From NCBI GenBank assembly GCA_025267735.1, contig CM046306.1, forward strand, positions 31,141,919 through 31,205,918: 64,000 bases of DNA, in the 5' to 3' direction. Position 1 is the stretch's first letter. Every line of letters starts with the position of its first letter. Shown piece after piece: positions 27,901-42,900 of the stretch. The DNA comes from Mactra quadrangularis. Its lineage: Eukaryota; Mollusca; Bivalvia; Venerida; Mactridae. The translations under genes and the position numbers were made by a program. The notes below the pieces were generated by a model. The model saw only the letters and a program-made list of their open reading frames with translations. It was not told the origin of the DNA and did no database searches.

Positions 27901-30900
27901 AACTAAACAAAGTTAGAAAGAAAAGATATTACCTCCAAACTATCTCAGTTTCATCCCCTTGTGAACCTTCCAGTATAAACATATAATCCGTTGTATTGTC
28001 TGTTCTTCTTATATTTGATATGGTCACATTGTTGTTACCCACCGTTGGTTTAAGTTTGTCTTCATTTGGATCGACTGAAAACAATCAAAATGATATCGAT
28101 ATTGGGACGTCTATTAAAACATGTTATTTCAATTGAAAGTTAATTTTTTTAAACTTAGTGCGTCAATCTTAAAAATAGAAATGTATAATTGTCAAACACA
28201 GGGATGAATGAATATATTAAAAAAATGATATTTGTATGTTTATATATATATATATATATGCAATCAAGTGAGCAACATCAACACTCTTATCAACTGAGCA
28301 GTTAATTTTGTTTTCATAAGAATGTATTTCGTACAAAGAACAAACCGTGCTTGTGTAAACATTAAAAATTAAACGATCCATTTCAGAGAAAGGCAATATT
28401 GAAAATAATAGTCGTATAATTCATTTTAAAACAATTAGCGCGGCGGATAAACCACAAGCCATTGGTCAGTTATGTAGCCAGCAACTCGCCTAAGTACGAA
28501 ACAAAGGGAAGTAATATTGATTATTCGAACAAAGTTCAGCCGATTGCACACCGGACTCTCTCGAACTTTTTGTCATATTTCATACATTTCAAGTCTTTGA
28601 ACTTTAACAGTAATGTCGACAGAATGAGAATACGATAAATAACAAGTAATCATAAAATTGTTGAGATGAAGTGAATTTCTTTGAGATTTTATAATTGTGG
28701 AACCAGTGATTTAGATAAAAAAAGACGATGATTTTGTTATTTTGTTGATAATTACAATAAGTTTTTCAGCGATGATGTAAGTGTTGCTGCTGATGATGAT
28801 GATGAGTACAATGATTTAAATGACAATGTTAGTGATTACAGTGATAAAGATAGTGATAATGATGGTGATTGTCTAAGTGCGATAGACTATGATAATGGTA
28901 ATGAAAATAGTAAATTGTTGGTAATGATGACGATAATATTGATAATGATAATGATTTTGATGATGATGTTGTCGTTTTTGGTGGCAATGATGATGATGAT
29001 GATAATGATGTTGTTGACAATGATGATGACGATGATGATGACGACGATGATGACGACGATGATGATGACGATGATGATGATGATGAAGATGATGATGACG
29101 ATGATGATGACAATAATGATGACAATGATGATGACGATGATGATGACAATAATGGTGACGATGATGATGACGATGATGATTACGATTATGATGACAATGA
29201 TGATGACGATGATGATGATGACGATGATGATGATGACAATGATGATGACGATGATGATGATGACAATGATGATGAGGAGGATGACGATGAGGATGAGGAT
29301 GCTGATGCTGCTGCTGCTGGTAGTGATGATGGTGATGATGATGATAATGATGACGATGATTATGATGATGATGATGATGATAGTGATGTTAGTGACGATA
29401 GTGATGATGATGATGATAGTGACGATAGTGATGATGATGATGATAATGATGATAGTTATGATATTGATGTTGTTGACAACGATGATGTTGGTTATGATGA
29501 CGATAATAATTGTTATGATGATGATAATGATGATGATGACGATAATGGTGACAAAGATAATATCTAAATATAAGTTATTTACTTACACTCTGTACAGCCG
29601 GTTGATGTTTTATTAAACACAAAGCCTGAATCACATTGACAACTGTTGGCCAGACCACTGGAACAATCTCCAGGATAGCATGGACGTGCGTATGAACAAG
29701 TTACTACAATAAAATACATGAAAATACATTATGCATATATTTTAAAATGTAGGACATCATTTGTAATGTTTCTTGAAAAAGCGTCTGTCAATTCCAAATG
29801 GTTGAAATATGAAGTAGCATATTTAACGTTGTAATATGTATTTTAGATAATGTATTTATGTATAAGTACATGACTTAATTGACATGTTTGTCTTCATTTT
29901 GAATATACATGTATTTGTTTGTACAAAAAGTCTAGCTAAATTGACTGCACACGTGTATATAGGGAAGTCCATTATCTAAAGTGAGTATATATGCATGAAC
30001 TTATAATTATTGTTAGGCGGTAAGTTGTTTTTTAGAAGGTATACTTACATCTCTCGCATGATGGGCCGGTGGCAGTACTAGGACATCGACAGACGTTAGG
30101 ACTGATGCAAGTACCTCCATTCTTACATGTAGGTCGACATACGGCTGCAAGAATGATCTTTCAATTAGTATTCATAGAAAACATAAACATTATATTATTT
30201 TGACGATTAATTATATGAAATAATGAAATTGAAACAACATTGTCATACATGTATATATGCAATATCTGATTAAAATCAGAATTATGTGGCTTCAGTATCG
30301 CATAATGTTTAATAAACCACTTTAAATGAGTATGTTTTAAGATTAACACGGAAAAATGTTTGTATGCGATAACAGATGTCAGCATGGTTCCATGTCTAAA
30401 ACATGTGTCTAAATGTAATGCCAGTCCCGTATGGGTTAGAATGCTTATAATTAGCAGATTGCTGCATATCTACTGTTGAACACCTGAAGGAGCTAACATC
30501 CGTTTGTTTCAGATTTGTAATTCACATGTTATACTGCAATACATACTTCAAGTAGAAGCTTAAGCGATTACAATATAAATAAAAAAATCTTTACACTTTT
30601 GACCACGAACCGAATGCCCGATAAAATGAGGTCGCTGATTGGCTAAAACATTATCCGGTAGCTAACACTAATTATAAAATTAAATTCAGTAGCCTGTTCA
30701 ATTACCCTAATCGTTCCAAAACGGTCCGTAACGATACATTCGGAACTCCTCGGCCATTCGCTGCGAATAATTTCGGACATATTTAGACGCTATTTTGAAA
30801 CTACCGGTGTTGAAGTAAACAAATATACGATCGTTTAGGCAATGGGTGATGTTCCGTTTTAGTCCGTAAATTTTGAAACATCACTCATTGCCTTAAGAGT

Positions 30901-33900
30901 CTATCATTTGTTTAATTTGAAAAAATCTATCAAGTGGGTGGGGTAACTAATTATATCAAAATATCCATAAATTCCAAATAATTTTGATATATTTTGTAAG
31001 TGATGCATCAAGTGTATAGTCGTAACAGTGAAGATATAAAAAATTCTCAACAAATAAGACATTTAGAAAGAAATGAAAACATTTATCTTAACCTTGAAAT
31101 GGCCTTCCGAACGTCAGTTCAAACACATAATTAAAGTTCTTTTTTCATAAATCCAAATGATGTTATAGGATGTCAATATAACATTTTACAATGTCTTTGA
31201 GTGAATCACACAAAAAGTATTTCCAAAATGTAAATTTGATAATTGATCACAACACTCTCATCACATGATTTTATTTTCAGGTTTACAGGAGCCCGATGAA
31301 TTGTTCCTTCTTATCACATACATAGAACATACAATATGAGGGGAAAATTGCACTGGGCTCCTATGATATAAACTGTGAATTAAATGTGTAATGATTGTGT
31401 TGAGATAAATTATGATATTTACATTTGGAAATACTTTTTGTGTAATTTACCCTAAGACATTGTAATATGTTACATGGACATCCTATATCAACATTTGGAT
31501 TTATGAAAAAAGTACTTTAATTACATGTATGTGTTTGGACTGACGTTCGGAAGGCTAATTTAAGGTTTGGTTAAATGTTTTCATTTCTTTATAAATGTCT
31601 TATTTGTTGAGTATTTTATATTTCCATTGTCATGTCTATACACTTGACATATCACTTACAAAATATATCAAAATTATTTTGGAATTTTTAGATATTTTAA
31701 TACGTTTAGTAACCCCACCCACTTCATAGATTTTTTCAATTTCAAATCCTGAAAAACCCTTGACGATCATTATTTGTTTATTGGATTAGATTATTCACAG
31801 CGAATGGCCGAGGAGTTCCGAATGTATCGTTACGGAACGTTTTGGAACGTTTAGGGTAATTGAACAGGCTACAGGGCATAATGTCTTCATTTGGCATAAA
31901 ATTGGATACAACTGAATTAAATACAAACTTACGAACGACACAATTGTAATCTCCTTTATGAGTGTAACCCGATCTGCATAGATAGCTAGTTCTATAATAC
32001 GTCCTGTAATATCCTCTCCATAGTGAACAACCCCTAAAATATAGGATATAATATAAAAGAATAAGCTACAAAGTCACACAACACGCCTGTAACTTAACTT
32101 AAAAGTTGCAAAATTCAAGGGATATATAGTGTTACCCTTGTATACAAAATGTTCACCAAAGCACAAAAGCGCCATTAACTTTACTTATACGTTGCGAAAT
32201 TCAAGAGACATACATCTTATAACCCTTGATTACAAAATGTACCACAAAGTCAAAAAACACGCCTGTAACTTAACATTGTCGTTGCTAAAATTCGAGGGAC
32301 ATAAGTCTTGTTACTTTTGTACTACAAAGTCACAAAAACACGCCTGTTATTTTAACTTTGACATAGGGCAATTTCTATGATTGATTATAACTCTAAGGTT
32401 TGAAAACTAATTTAATTTTGATAAAAATGGCTATGATCTAGAGCGATGTTTGTAATCAATGATGTTCCTTCGATAGATTAATCCCTTCTAATCAAGGCGC
32501 CATATATATCACTTATGTAAAATGATTTCACTGCGTGACTATAGTTTGAATGATAAGACATGGTGCGATCATATAAAATATAAGTACAGTACCCCCCCCC
32601 CCTCTTAGCCGGAACCCCTCTAAAACGGAATCCATCTCCAAACCAATTTTTTTTCAAAATCCAAATACTTTTGATCTTTATCTATAAAACCCTTCGCTAA
32701 GGAATAATTTCTAAGCCAGAATTGCTCTAAGTCAGGATCAAATCCGGTTTCAGAGAGGAGTTTTATAGTATTGAGCACTGTTATTAACGTAAAAGGATAC
32801 TTACCATCTATACCTACAGATGCAATACCAATAAAAGGAACCTGTGTATCTGGTGGTTATCGAATAGTAATTTCTGAAATTAACCAAATAACAAAAAACT
32901 TATTTTCTGAATGTCAATTCGTCTTTTTTTGGTGCAAACTACGATTATTGCATTATCTTGGTAACGCCATGGCGCAAAACCGGTGCATGATTTTGCGCCA
33001 TATTTTTTACAATTTCGGCGTCTCTACCATATCGCACCATCTTTGTAGAAATTTCGGGGTGCAATTTCATATATTCGTTGAAGAATTATTTTCATATTTT
33101 CGTAAATTTTTATAAAAAACAATACCCACAGCAAAATTTAATTAACAAGACAATGCATGTTTCATAAACTATTAGAACTTAATTTACAAATCGGAAAATA
33201 CTTGCCTTGGTGCACAAAACAGAACAAACATGTCATAAAATGTTAAGCATATACAAATACAATGCAAAAACAATACAAATCACTAAAATTCAGTTCAAAA
33301 CCAGTTACAGAGTATGTCATTTCTTAGTAAAACGGCAGTCTAGTCTAAAAGTTTGTTATTCGTAGTATTAATTTAAATTTCTCCAGCGAGATAAAAACCA
33401 ACCGAATCTTTGCGCATGCGTAGTATCATATGTATGTAATATGTTCTTTGTTCCAGATAAGTTATGGATGGTTATACTGCAGAGTGTTCATCATCAAAAT
33501 TTCATTAATTTGCAGTAATCGATATGATTTTTATATCGGAACTTTAATGTGTTTAATATGATATGATCCTTGGTATTTCAATATTTACTATAGAATTACA
33601 ATCAAGTACATTATATTTATATTCTATTGTAAACAGTTAATTGTATAATTTTTTATATTTATACCTGCTAATTTGTGCATTTGATATATTAATCACGCAA
33701 CGTGATAGGTTTTATTGAATAATGATATGCACTTGTATACAATTGTAATAATTTTATAAAACCTTTTTTATCAAGTCGGTAAGTTGATTTTTTAAGGATA
33801 TTGCAATCACGAAGCTTTGATAGTATGAGCAATGGCCTACATTGCATTCTGTGTCTTCATGAACTCCGACAATCAAAGCACTGAATGTACTGGGGTATTC

Positions 33901-36900
33901 ATTGTGTTTACAAGTATTACAATATCGATTTTGAAAGGAAGATATTCAAAATCAGAGTGATTTATCTTCGATATCTTTTAAAATGTATTTTAATAATACT
34001 TTCCATTTACTGCAGATCAAGTATTTCTAGCAGTGTCATTATATATAGATATTTATTTGAATGACGCTGTTAGAGATGCATAATTTGATCTGTAGAAAAT
34101 GAAAGAGTATTTAAAGCCTTCATGGGACAACTATATCTGCCGATGTAACCAGGATCAGTTAGCTAATTCTGAATTGACAACAAAACTGCGATAATCCTAA
34201 TGAAGTATTAATAATTGGCAACAGTTTTGCAATCAACTATAGATATATTCATTCGGAGCCTAAGATACTTGTTCATAAGCTGATTTCTGGTATTGTACAA
34301 TGTGCTACGCGCAATGAATATATCAATGCGCCGATGGCGCTGTCCGGACATGGATTGAACAGGGCAAAATTTATCCAAATACATATAGAGAGGCTGGACT
34401 AATGATCTTTTCTTCTAAAATTCACAAACAAACTGCATTACGAAGGATCAGCGAAGCTACATTGATACTGTCTATAGAAGAAATCAGTACACATGTTTAT
34501 GATCTTTAGACACTGGAAATTTGTAGGAGTGTCTATTTTTAGCGCAATGGTGTTACAGTCGACAAGAAAATGGTCAGAAGTTACATAACTTGTAATCAAT
34601 ATTTCAGCAGAAGTATGTTGGTTCCTTATTGAAACTGTTTAAATGGAATACACAAGGATATTTTTATGTATTGTGAGTAAACTACAATACTGCTTGATAC
34701 TGTCAGATAATGTTATCAAAGGGACTATTTATCTACGCGTTGGTATTTATTCAACCTAACAACATACCACTGTGCTAATCTAACTGCGCACGACCTTCAA
34801 ATGTCTACGTCTGCGACATGTTTTGATGCGTTTCAGAATATGTCGCTTACTAAGACCTGAATTGCTAACGCAATCCATGTCAAAAATCATGTTTAAACCT
34901 ATTCGCGTGTACGATTTGTTATGGTTTCAAGTCGACTTATTCGAAGATTTTTAATTGAAAGCATACAGACCACCTATGGATTTTAATGCTAACAAGCAAC
35001 AGATCCTACTTCATGTTTACTGTTGATCGTCGGAAGAAGCTAACAGCCGTTCTCAGTAAAGCTAAGACATTTATAAACGTTTAACTTCGGCAAATTCCAA
35101 AGTCATATCAGCATTATTTAGTTTATAAAATTTTATTCAAATAAACACTCTGTCCCCTGAAAGCAAAAAAGTACCATTTTATATAAACTTAAAGAACAAT
35201 CTGATACGTTTTGAGAGAAGGGGCGAATTTGAATGTTTATAATAAAATATTTATTTTAAAATGATGTCTGCAAATGGTTGGAAAAAGCCAATATGAAAAT
35301 TAAATCTTAAATCTATCGATATGATTTAAGAAAAGAACCCAATAAGCAGCATCGATCATTTACTAAAATGAACCCATTAGTAACAGTTTCTTTAATATCT
35401 TTAGATAAAGATGTTTTCAGTGGGAAATTTTATGATGCGTTCTTTTAAAATTATTCAATGATTTTAACTGAAAATAGAAAATGAATAGTTAATACATATT
35501 TGGATGAATGTAATACTTGGCTGGTGCGCCAAAGCATGATTTAAAACAACTTGGCTTTCCGGCATAATTCACCACAATTTCATTTTTCGACGCATCTGTC
35601 TAAGCCAACTTTTGACTATTGTTTAACCAGTACAATTTGCTCTACCATACCTGTTTGTTATATGAAATTCTATTCCATTATAGAGGAAATGATAAAAGAT
35701 ACCGTACCATTGGTTATTTGTGATAAACAGGCGCGTAGTACGGACAGTAGTTGCTGACTATTTAATCCGTTTAAAATGGTTGATTTACTATGCTAATTGA
35801 TATACATTCGTCTAGATACGCTCCTAGCAGTATGACTGATCAGCAAGTGTAAGTAAACAAGTGATCAAACAAGTATTCCTGCATAGCATCGAACATATTT
35901 TTAAAGATATTTCTTGTTTTATATACATATATACTAGGCCAATAAGACAGTGGAGCAAGAAGGTACAGAGTCTTTAAGCTTTAGTCTTGAAAAACAATGA
36001 ACTGCATTGTTAGAGAGGAACAATTTTCCCGTAAGATTACTAACTCTTAGTCTCTTATGAACCTGATCAAAAAAGTGCAAAAAGTTAGGAAGAAAGTACG
36101 ACTGGCATTTAAAATGTACCAATTACCACTTTTTCACCAAACAATTGCACGACTTTGCAATAAATAAATTTGGCATAGTCCAGCTCATACAATCTTACAA
36201 GATTTGGCACATTGATTTTTTAAAAATATTTCTAAATGTAATACTAAGGTTTTTTGACATGGGTTGCTTATCAAAATTTGTCGCGGACGTATACATTCGG
36301 AAAAAATAGTTCGCAGTAGATAACGCGTATCTTCAATTTCGTCGATGAGAAAATTGCAACAATGCAAGTTTTTTTATTAACTACGACTTTATGAAAAACT
36401 CGTGTCGTTTTAATTGAAATTATTAATGTAATAACAATTTTAATACATTTATTCTTTCTATAATTGCATTGCGCATGCGTACATTCAACTGAATCCCAAT
36501 AGGCTAAAAATAGACATGCCTACAATTTTCCACTGTCTTTAGATAGATCATATACATGTGTCAAGTTAATGGTTTTTCAACAGAACGAAGTTTACTGACA
36601 GAGCATTATTTGATAATTGTGTCAGATGCAATATGGACATATCACTACTTTTGGGGTTTTGGATATCTTATAATAAGTTTAAAATTGCAATAATTCCTTT
36701 TGTTTTGACGAAGGGTTCGATCAATACACAATACGCATCAAGTTTGATCCGCCATGTTTGTTTACAGACGGAGCTTGTAAAAGCCCTCATTACGTTCCAA
36801 ACTCTCCACAGCAGTTATTTCCTCACATATGATCAATAACCACTGTCACCACAATTTAATTCGTCCCTCAGAGAGCCGAATACTTTTTTTCATTTTTCTC

Positions 36901-39900
36901 ATACCCAACTTTTAGACCCATCAAGATTTTCGCTTTATGATACAGCCATAAAGCTCTGATTGTAGATACGTCTGTTTTGCGATGATATAATCTACAAGCC
37001 GTGACCCCATGTTGTGATCGATGAGATAAGATATGGATCATAGGTCACGATTTCAAGTCATATCAGGGGATCAATTTAATCCGTTGTAGACAAATGTTTT
37101 ATATTGTCAATTGTGCAACAAGTGTTAATTAACAGATAAATGTTTCACAACTTTTAAGGTGACATTTTGTATACAATGCAGTCAGATGAAACAAGAATGG
37201 TGATTGAAATAATTTTTGATGAGCAGACAAATTATGTTAGAAATGAGAATTGTGTACTCATCTACTATTATAATTTATTAATTGCCCATCCGTTAATTTG
37301 GATATGCCTTATATTTATTGTTATAAAACTTATAAATTTAAATGAATAGTTTTGAAACAATATTCAAACCTCAACGTTATCGTTACTCTTTTGTTTCGTC
37401 TGCCGCTTTATTTTACTTTGACTAAAATGCCCATGCATCTATTTGCACAACTGTTTTATTCATTTTAATATTTCACCTTTTTTATGCAATCGTTCTACAA
37501 TGATTTGTAAACTAGTAAAAAAAGTAAGGTATTAACGTTTTAATTGATATATTTGTAGAGGTAAACTAAAAACAATTGATGTCTTCCATTTATCCTTAAG
37601 CCGCCAAAATACAGTAATATGTTTATGATACTGTTTTCAGTAATACTTAAAGTCGAGTAAATCTTCCCGAACAATAATTCTCTGAATAAATAGATAAATT
37701 ACACGTATGTACATGTATTTTCTAACCTGCATGGAATCCTAACACTTTAATTATAATTATTTCAGAACCTTTATTACAACATCATTTGACAGATACACCT
37801 ACATGTATATATACAAATAGTTATCATTAAAACAGAGACAGGAAGGTAATCCTGTCATAAAAGTGTACCCGCTGTGCCTTGCTATGCACAGTGTATTATA
37901 CAATCCTATATATATATATACATATACAATATATTTATTTTAGTGATTTAATATATAAATGTTATATCATTTAGTATGATATACAATGTACTATTTTGTT
38001 TAGTTGGCATAAAATTTCTTAACATAAACTTTTGTTTTATTGTTATTCTCTCAGCTTTTACATTCATGTGTTCTGCCTAGCTTAAAAGTGTAGTACCCAA
38101 TCATACTTTGTCATGATCTAATGTTTACTAGGGATGAGACAATAAGGTCATCACACGATTCGAAGTGTAGGGATGCAAAAGGGGAAGATGTGATTATTTA
38201 TGATATGGATGCTATTAATAGTGTTTCGTCTAGATGAAAGCTAAATAGTGATTGGTCTTATGGCCGGTCTACAAAAAAGGTCATCTTGACGTGACCCCCT
38301 GAGGGATGACAATGGATCCTATACAACAGCTGTCTTGGATCTAGTGGTGGTATACATGTACAAGTTTACGGAGATAACAGGTTGAGTTGTACTGGACTCA
38401 TTTTACAAAGAACCGCAGAGATTTTATGTCTGTTGAATACTGAAAATACAGTATCGGTACAGGGACTTTTCCTGATAACAAATGTCACGGTCGTATCCCA
38501 ATAAATTGGGTCACGATACGTATCTTGACCATGATGTTCGATGTATTTGCATATCGTTTCATCCCTAATGTTTACTGCCTCTCAAATGAAATTTCCTGTA
38601 TTCGCATAGCTCATTGTTGCACTATTAAATGATCATAAATATTGATCAAGTACTAAAACGAAGCCAACAAAAGTGGCTGTTAATAATTCTGATAGAAAAG
38701 TCACACAACTTCATGGTTTTAAACTTGAGATGAAATGAGTCATATTGCATACTTTTTGACAATAACTTGCTGGTGGTGTGATATAGTTGTAACAATAACG
38801 TTAATGCTATCATTTCAAGAATTAAGTCAAATTTTTTGGAATGTCACATATAACTAGCTTTTCTGTATGCTTTTCTTTAGTACTAGCTTATCCTGGATCA
38901 TGAAGCAAAAACTTCACTGAAAATTAACATTATATTAAAAAGTGTATGGAACTTAGATGGCCTGTGGCAGCTTGGAATCATTCCCAAATCTACATATGAG
39001 CATGCATACTTCTCTGTTGTTTCTCGAATTAATGTTATACGTTTGTTGTAATAAGAAATGCTTGTTAGAAAGTTACTGGCCATTTTCTGATTTATGAGGC
39101 AATCTCATAAACCCATGTCCAGACAGCGCTATCAGTGCTTTGATTTGTAAAGTAATGAAGCATGTATACTCATGGTTTTCCAAAATTATTTCTAGAAAAA
39201 TGATCGTGCATACTACAAAGAAATAATCTATTATTAATGTTTAATTTAGTTTGAATCATAGTCATGTTGACTCTCTATAGTTGCATCGGTTAAAATTGAT
39301 ATCAATATGCTCAAATGACCCTTTGTTTCTTTTTTCACATAGAAAAAAGTCATTTTATCTCGAGAACTTTTGGAAGACAGTGTACATATCATAGCCTGAA
39401 AGTGTTGACTTTGTATGTCTCTACTTTTGTTCAGTCAACACATTACCCCAATGCAAAATATTTGCCTTCGCCAGGATTGATTTTTTTTTCATTGGAATTT
39501 CAGTTAGAAAAGAACGCACTTCATATTAAGTTTTCCTTGTCCCATATTCTTTCCAATGACGACAATCATGAAAGATCATTGGTTGGAAAAGTCTAAGTAT
39601 ACGTTAGGTATACATATATACATGTAAATATAAACTTCTTTTTAATCTTCCGCCTTGCTTAAATTGCGCAGTTAAAATCCAAAGGAAAATTTCAAGTGAT
39701 TACGTCAATGACACAGTTTTCTTTGCATCCAAACGGATTTCATGCAGTGATTTATTGCATTCACTGAGCAGTAGGGATGTAAACCGTACAGCAATATATT
39801 GCAATATGTATCGAGTTTTTAAGTAGACATGCAAAGCATGAAGCAATGCACATGCATTGAATTCGTAACAAGTATTTTCATGTTACAAAACTTTATCCAA

Positions 39901-42900
39901 TTATTTCAATGAATTAGAAAATACTTCTTTTGAAACGGACTTTCGAAAACAATTTCTCTCATTTGACGAAATGTTTATCATATTAAAGCACAAGAAGATA
40001 GTTTCAAGTTTCCACTATATTTATTCAAATATTCAGATTCTGATAGTCAGTACGGCAGATAACTACAAAAACCGGTTCAGAAAAAACGTACTGGTTAAAA
40101 AAGCCAGAATTCGTATCGCAATATTATATTCTGAGCAGCCGTACAAACTACCTTACGAAACAAACACATTAGAACTAAAAGGCTGGTTTTGCTATTTGTT
40201 GGTAATATGTGTGCTATAACAAGTACATTGTCTGTAGGACTGTCTGCTGGTTGTTCTTACTTTTTTTTCTTTTTTTTGTGATAATTTGAGATACAAACAT
40301 ATTTCTTATGTTCAATATAAACATTATAAAGAATATTTCTTGAAACTCACGCTTCATATGTGAGTTCAGTTCTGTAAGCAACTCATAATACAATCTTAAG
40401 AAAATATAGTCTCTGACAGAACGGAACCAAACTAAGTTTTCATTCATTGACCTGTAATATCAAAAGTAGCCTTTGCTTTTAATCTGAATACTTTAATATT
40501 ATAGCTTCAGTGTAGGCTAAAGAATAGCTTCAGAATCTTTAAGATGTGTGCTAAGATGTTCAGGCATGATAACAGATGAACGACTGCGAGCGCTCGCTGT
40601 TAAATCCAAGATGACGTCAGACAGCAAATTATTGAAAATAGCGGGTGGGGCAACAATCATTTCTGCTGATACACGAGATCTTTCACATTTTATATCATAT
40701 ATTATGAATCATACTTATACAATTTACTGTACCAAATAAAGTACATTTTGTATATTATATGCATTGTGTGGATATTATATGTGGAACAAGTAACACACAA
40801 GTTTGCGTCTTACTTTTCAGGGATAATTCTTTGATATAAGATTTTTTTTATTTTCCAGCCGCCATCTTTGGTATCTGTTATACAAGTAACACACAAGTTT
40901 GCGTCCCACTTTTCAGGGATAATTCTTTGATATAAAAATTTTAATTTTTCCAGCCGCCATCTTTGGTATCTGTTATAATATATCTTTCCAATGATATATT
41001 AATACTGTACCCACCAAAAGTTTGGAGGCAAAAGAAATTTACATCTAATTCTTGAATTTTGATAATTGTTTTGTAGAATTATAACTTTTTTATATTTAAG
41101 TTTGGTTGTAATGAAATGAAAACAAATATCATTAATGCAGCACATTTATGATATTCAGCTTCTGACACCCTAAAGCCTGAAAAACTATGTTTATTGTAAT
41201 TATTTTCTATAATGTATTTGGTTAGCTATTTTTATAGACTCAGTTATAAAGGTATAGTGAATGATAGCCAAAAAATAAAACAAAACTACAGAGCATTTTA
41301 AAATAAACATTTTTCAAATTTTAGATAAAAGCTATTTAGTAGGCCTGCAAACTGAAACTTTTGGTGGGTATTGTATATAAAATATAAAGCAACACCTAAA
41401 TAGACATATTAATAATAAGGTGTTTATAAATAAGTAATCACTGATGAGCCGTAAGGCGAAACATGTTGGAATTAGTAAAGAAAATAATATTACTTTGCAT
41501 GTGAAGTCACCTAAAAAGTTGCTTGATTTTTGTTATATATTAAGCTTTATTCTCTACGATAGAAAGGTGGTATATACAAGTATACATTCGTTATAGTAGT
41601 ATTTTAGATCAAGGAAGGCAACTCATATAAACTGAAATCTATTTATATAACAATGGGCCGACTTGATTTGCCCGGGCGGCTCAAAGCGGCGTAAGCCGAT
41701 TCAGAAACGGCTACCGGCGATTCGCTTTATTTGCTCTGAGAATGAGCCGGGTCAACAACCGGCGCACGCCGAATGAGCCGGTTTCGTTAGAGCGGCTAGC
41801 GGCGAGCACGTGACGAATATGACTAAAAATAGATTCAGGTGAAACCATTATTACAAAACTTTACTACGATTATGGACAAAATACTAACTGATGTGTTCAA
41901 TAAACCTCTCTTACACGTCATTTGTGTTAGAGTTATATAACAAGTACACATTTTACTCGCCAGACACGAATTTGAACATTTAACTACTGATATGGGTTTA
42001 TTTAATACACTGCTTGAAATGAGACCGTCTGCAACAGTAATAAGTTAGCCGGATCGCTTGATTCATGTGTCACACCGGGGTGAGCCGATCGGCGAGCGGC
42101 TCACGCCGGTTTATGAGCCGCCCGGGCAAAACAAGTCGGCCCAATGTCTAAGCGAAACACACCTCAATCTGAATCGCGAGCGCTCGCGCGAGCGCCCGCG
42201 TTCAGAACGAGGGCGTTCAATGTCGCCCCGAGCGCTCACAGTGTTGAACGCTACTCTGACGTGTGTTCAACAAGGAGCGAGCGCCCGCCTCGCGAATTGT
42301 TATGTTATTGAACGACTGCGAGCGCTCACTCTATAAATAGAAGAAGGTGAAGATATCGGTCAGTTTGTATACAGAAAGGGTATTAAATGGTATGATATAC
42401 TGAACCGAATTTAAGATCGATGTAAATCCCTTTGAAATACGGTAAATATACACAGAAGGCTTGAGATTAAAGCATTGGATATTTCGTATTTGGTTATTTT
42501 AAATCTGCTTTATTTTTTTCAATGTACCCATTTGAGTACCGGTACCAAGTCGAAACGGTATTTACCGGAATTTATATAACAATTTTTAAGCGAAACACCT
42601 CTCGAGCTGTATCGCGAGCGCACGCGCGAGCGCCCGCGTTCAGAACGCGGGCGTTCGATGTCGCCCCGAGCGCTCGCATTGTTGAACGCACCTCTGGTCT
42701 TTGATGGAGTTTTTAATTGCCAAAAAAATAAATGATTTTCGTTGGATAACGTTTCAAACCATTTTAATACACCTACCAGTATTGTATAAATTTGTATAAC
42801 ATATACTTGATATACAAAACAGTTTATTTGCTATACAATGAATTCTTACTGTCTGATTTCAAAAAAATGTTATACTCAAAGAAAGATTCGATCATAAAAT

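Noticed and set aside
28829..29616. Poly-Ser and poly-Met frames
   Set aside because: Artefacts of the GAT trinucleotide tract within an intron.
33995..34112. microRNA precursor
   Set aside because: The hairpin is of the right size but has several gaps and resembles a decayed MITE; no evidence for a mature product.
38150..38220. CRISPR-like or phage-like structures anywhere in the window
   Set aside because: All repeat arrays are contiguous mini/microsatellites without spacers, and the genome is clearly animal.
42058..42704. Arg-rich frames in the GC-rich region
   Set aside because: They arise from CpG-rich palindromic repeats and a MITE end.
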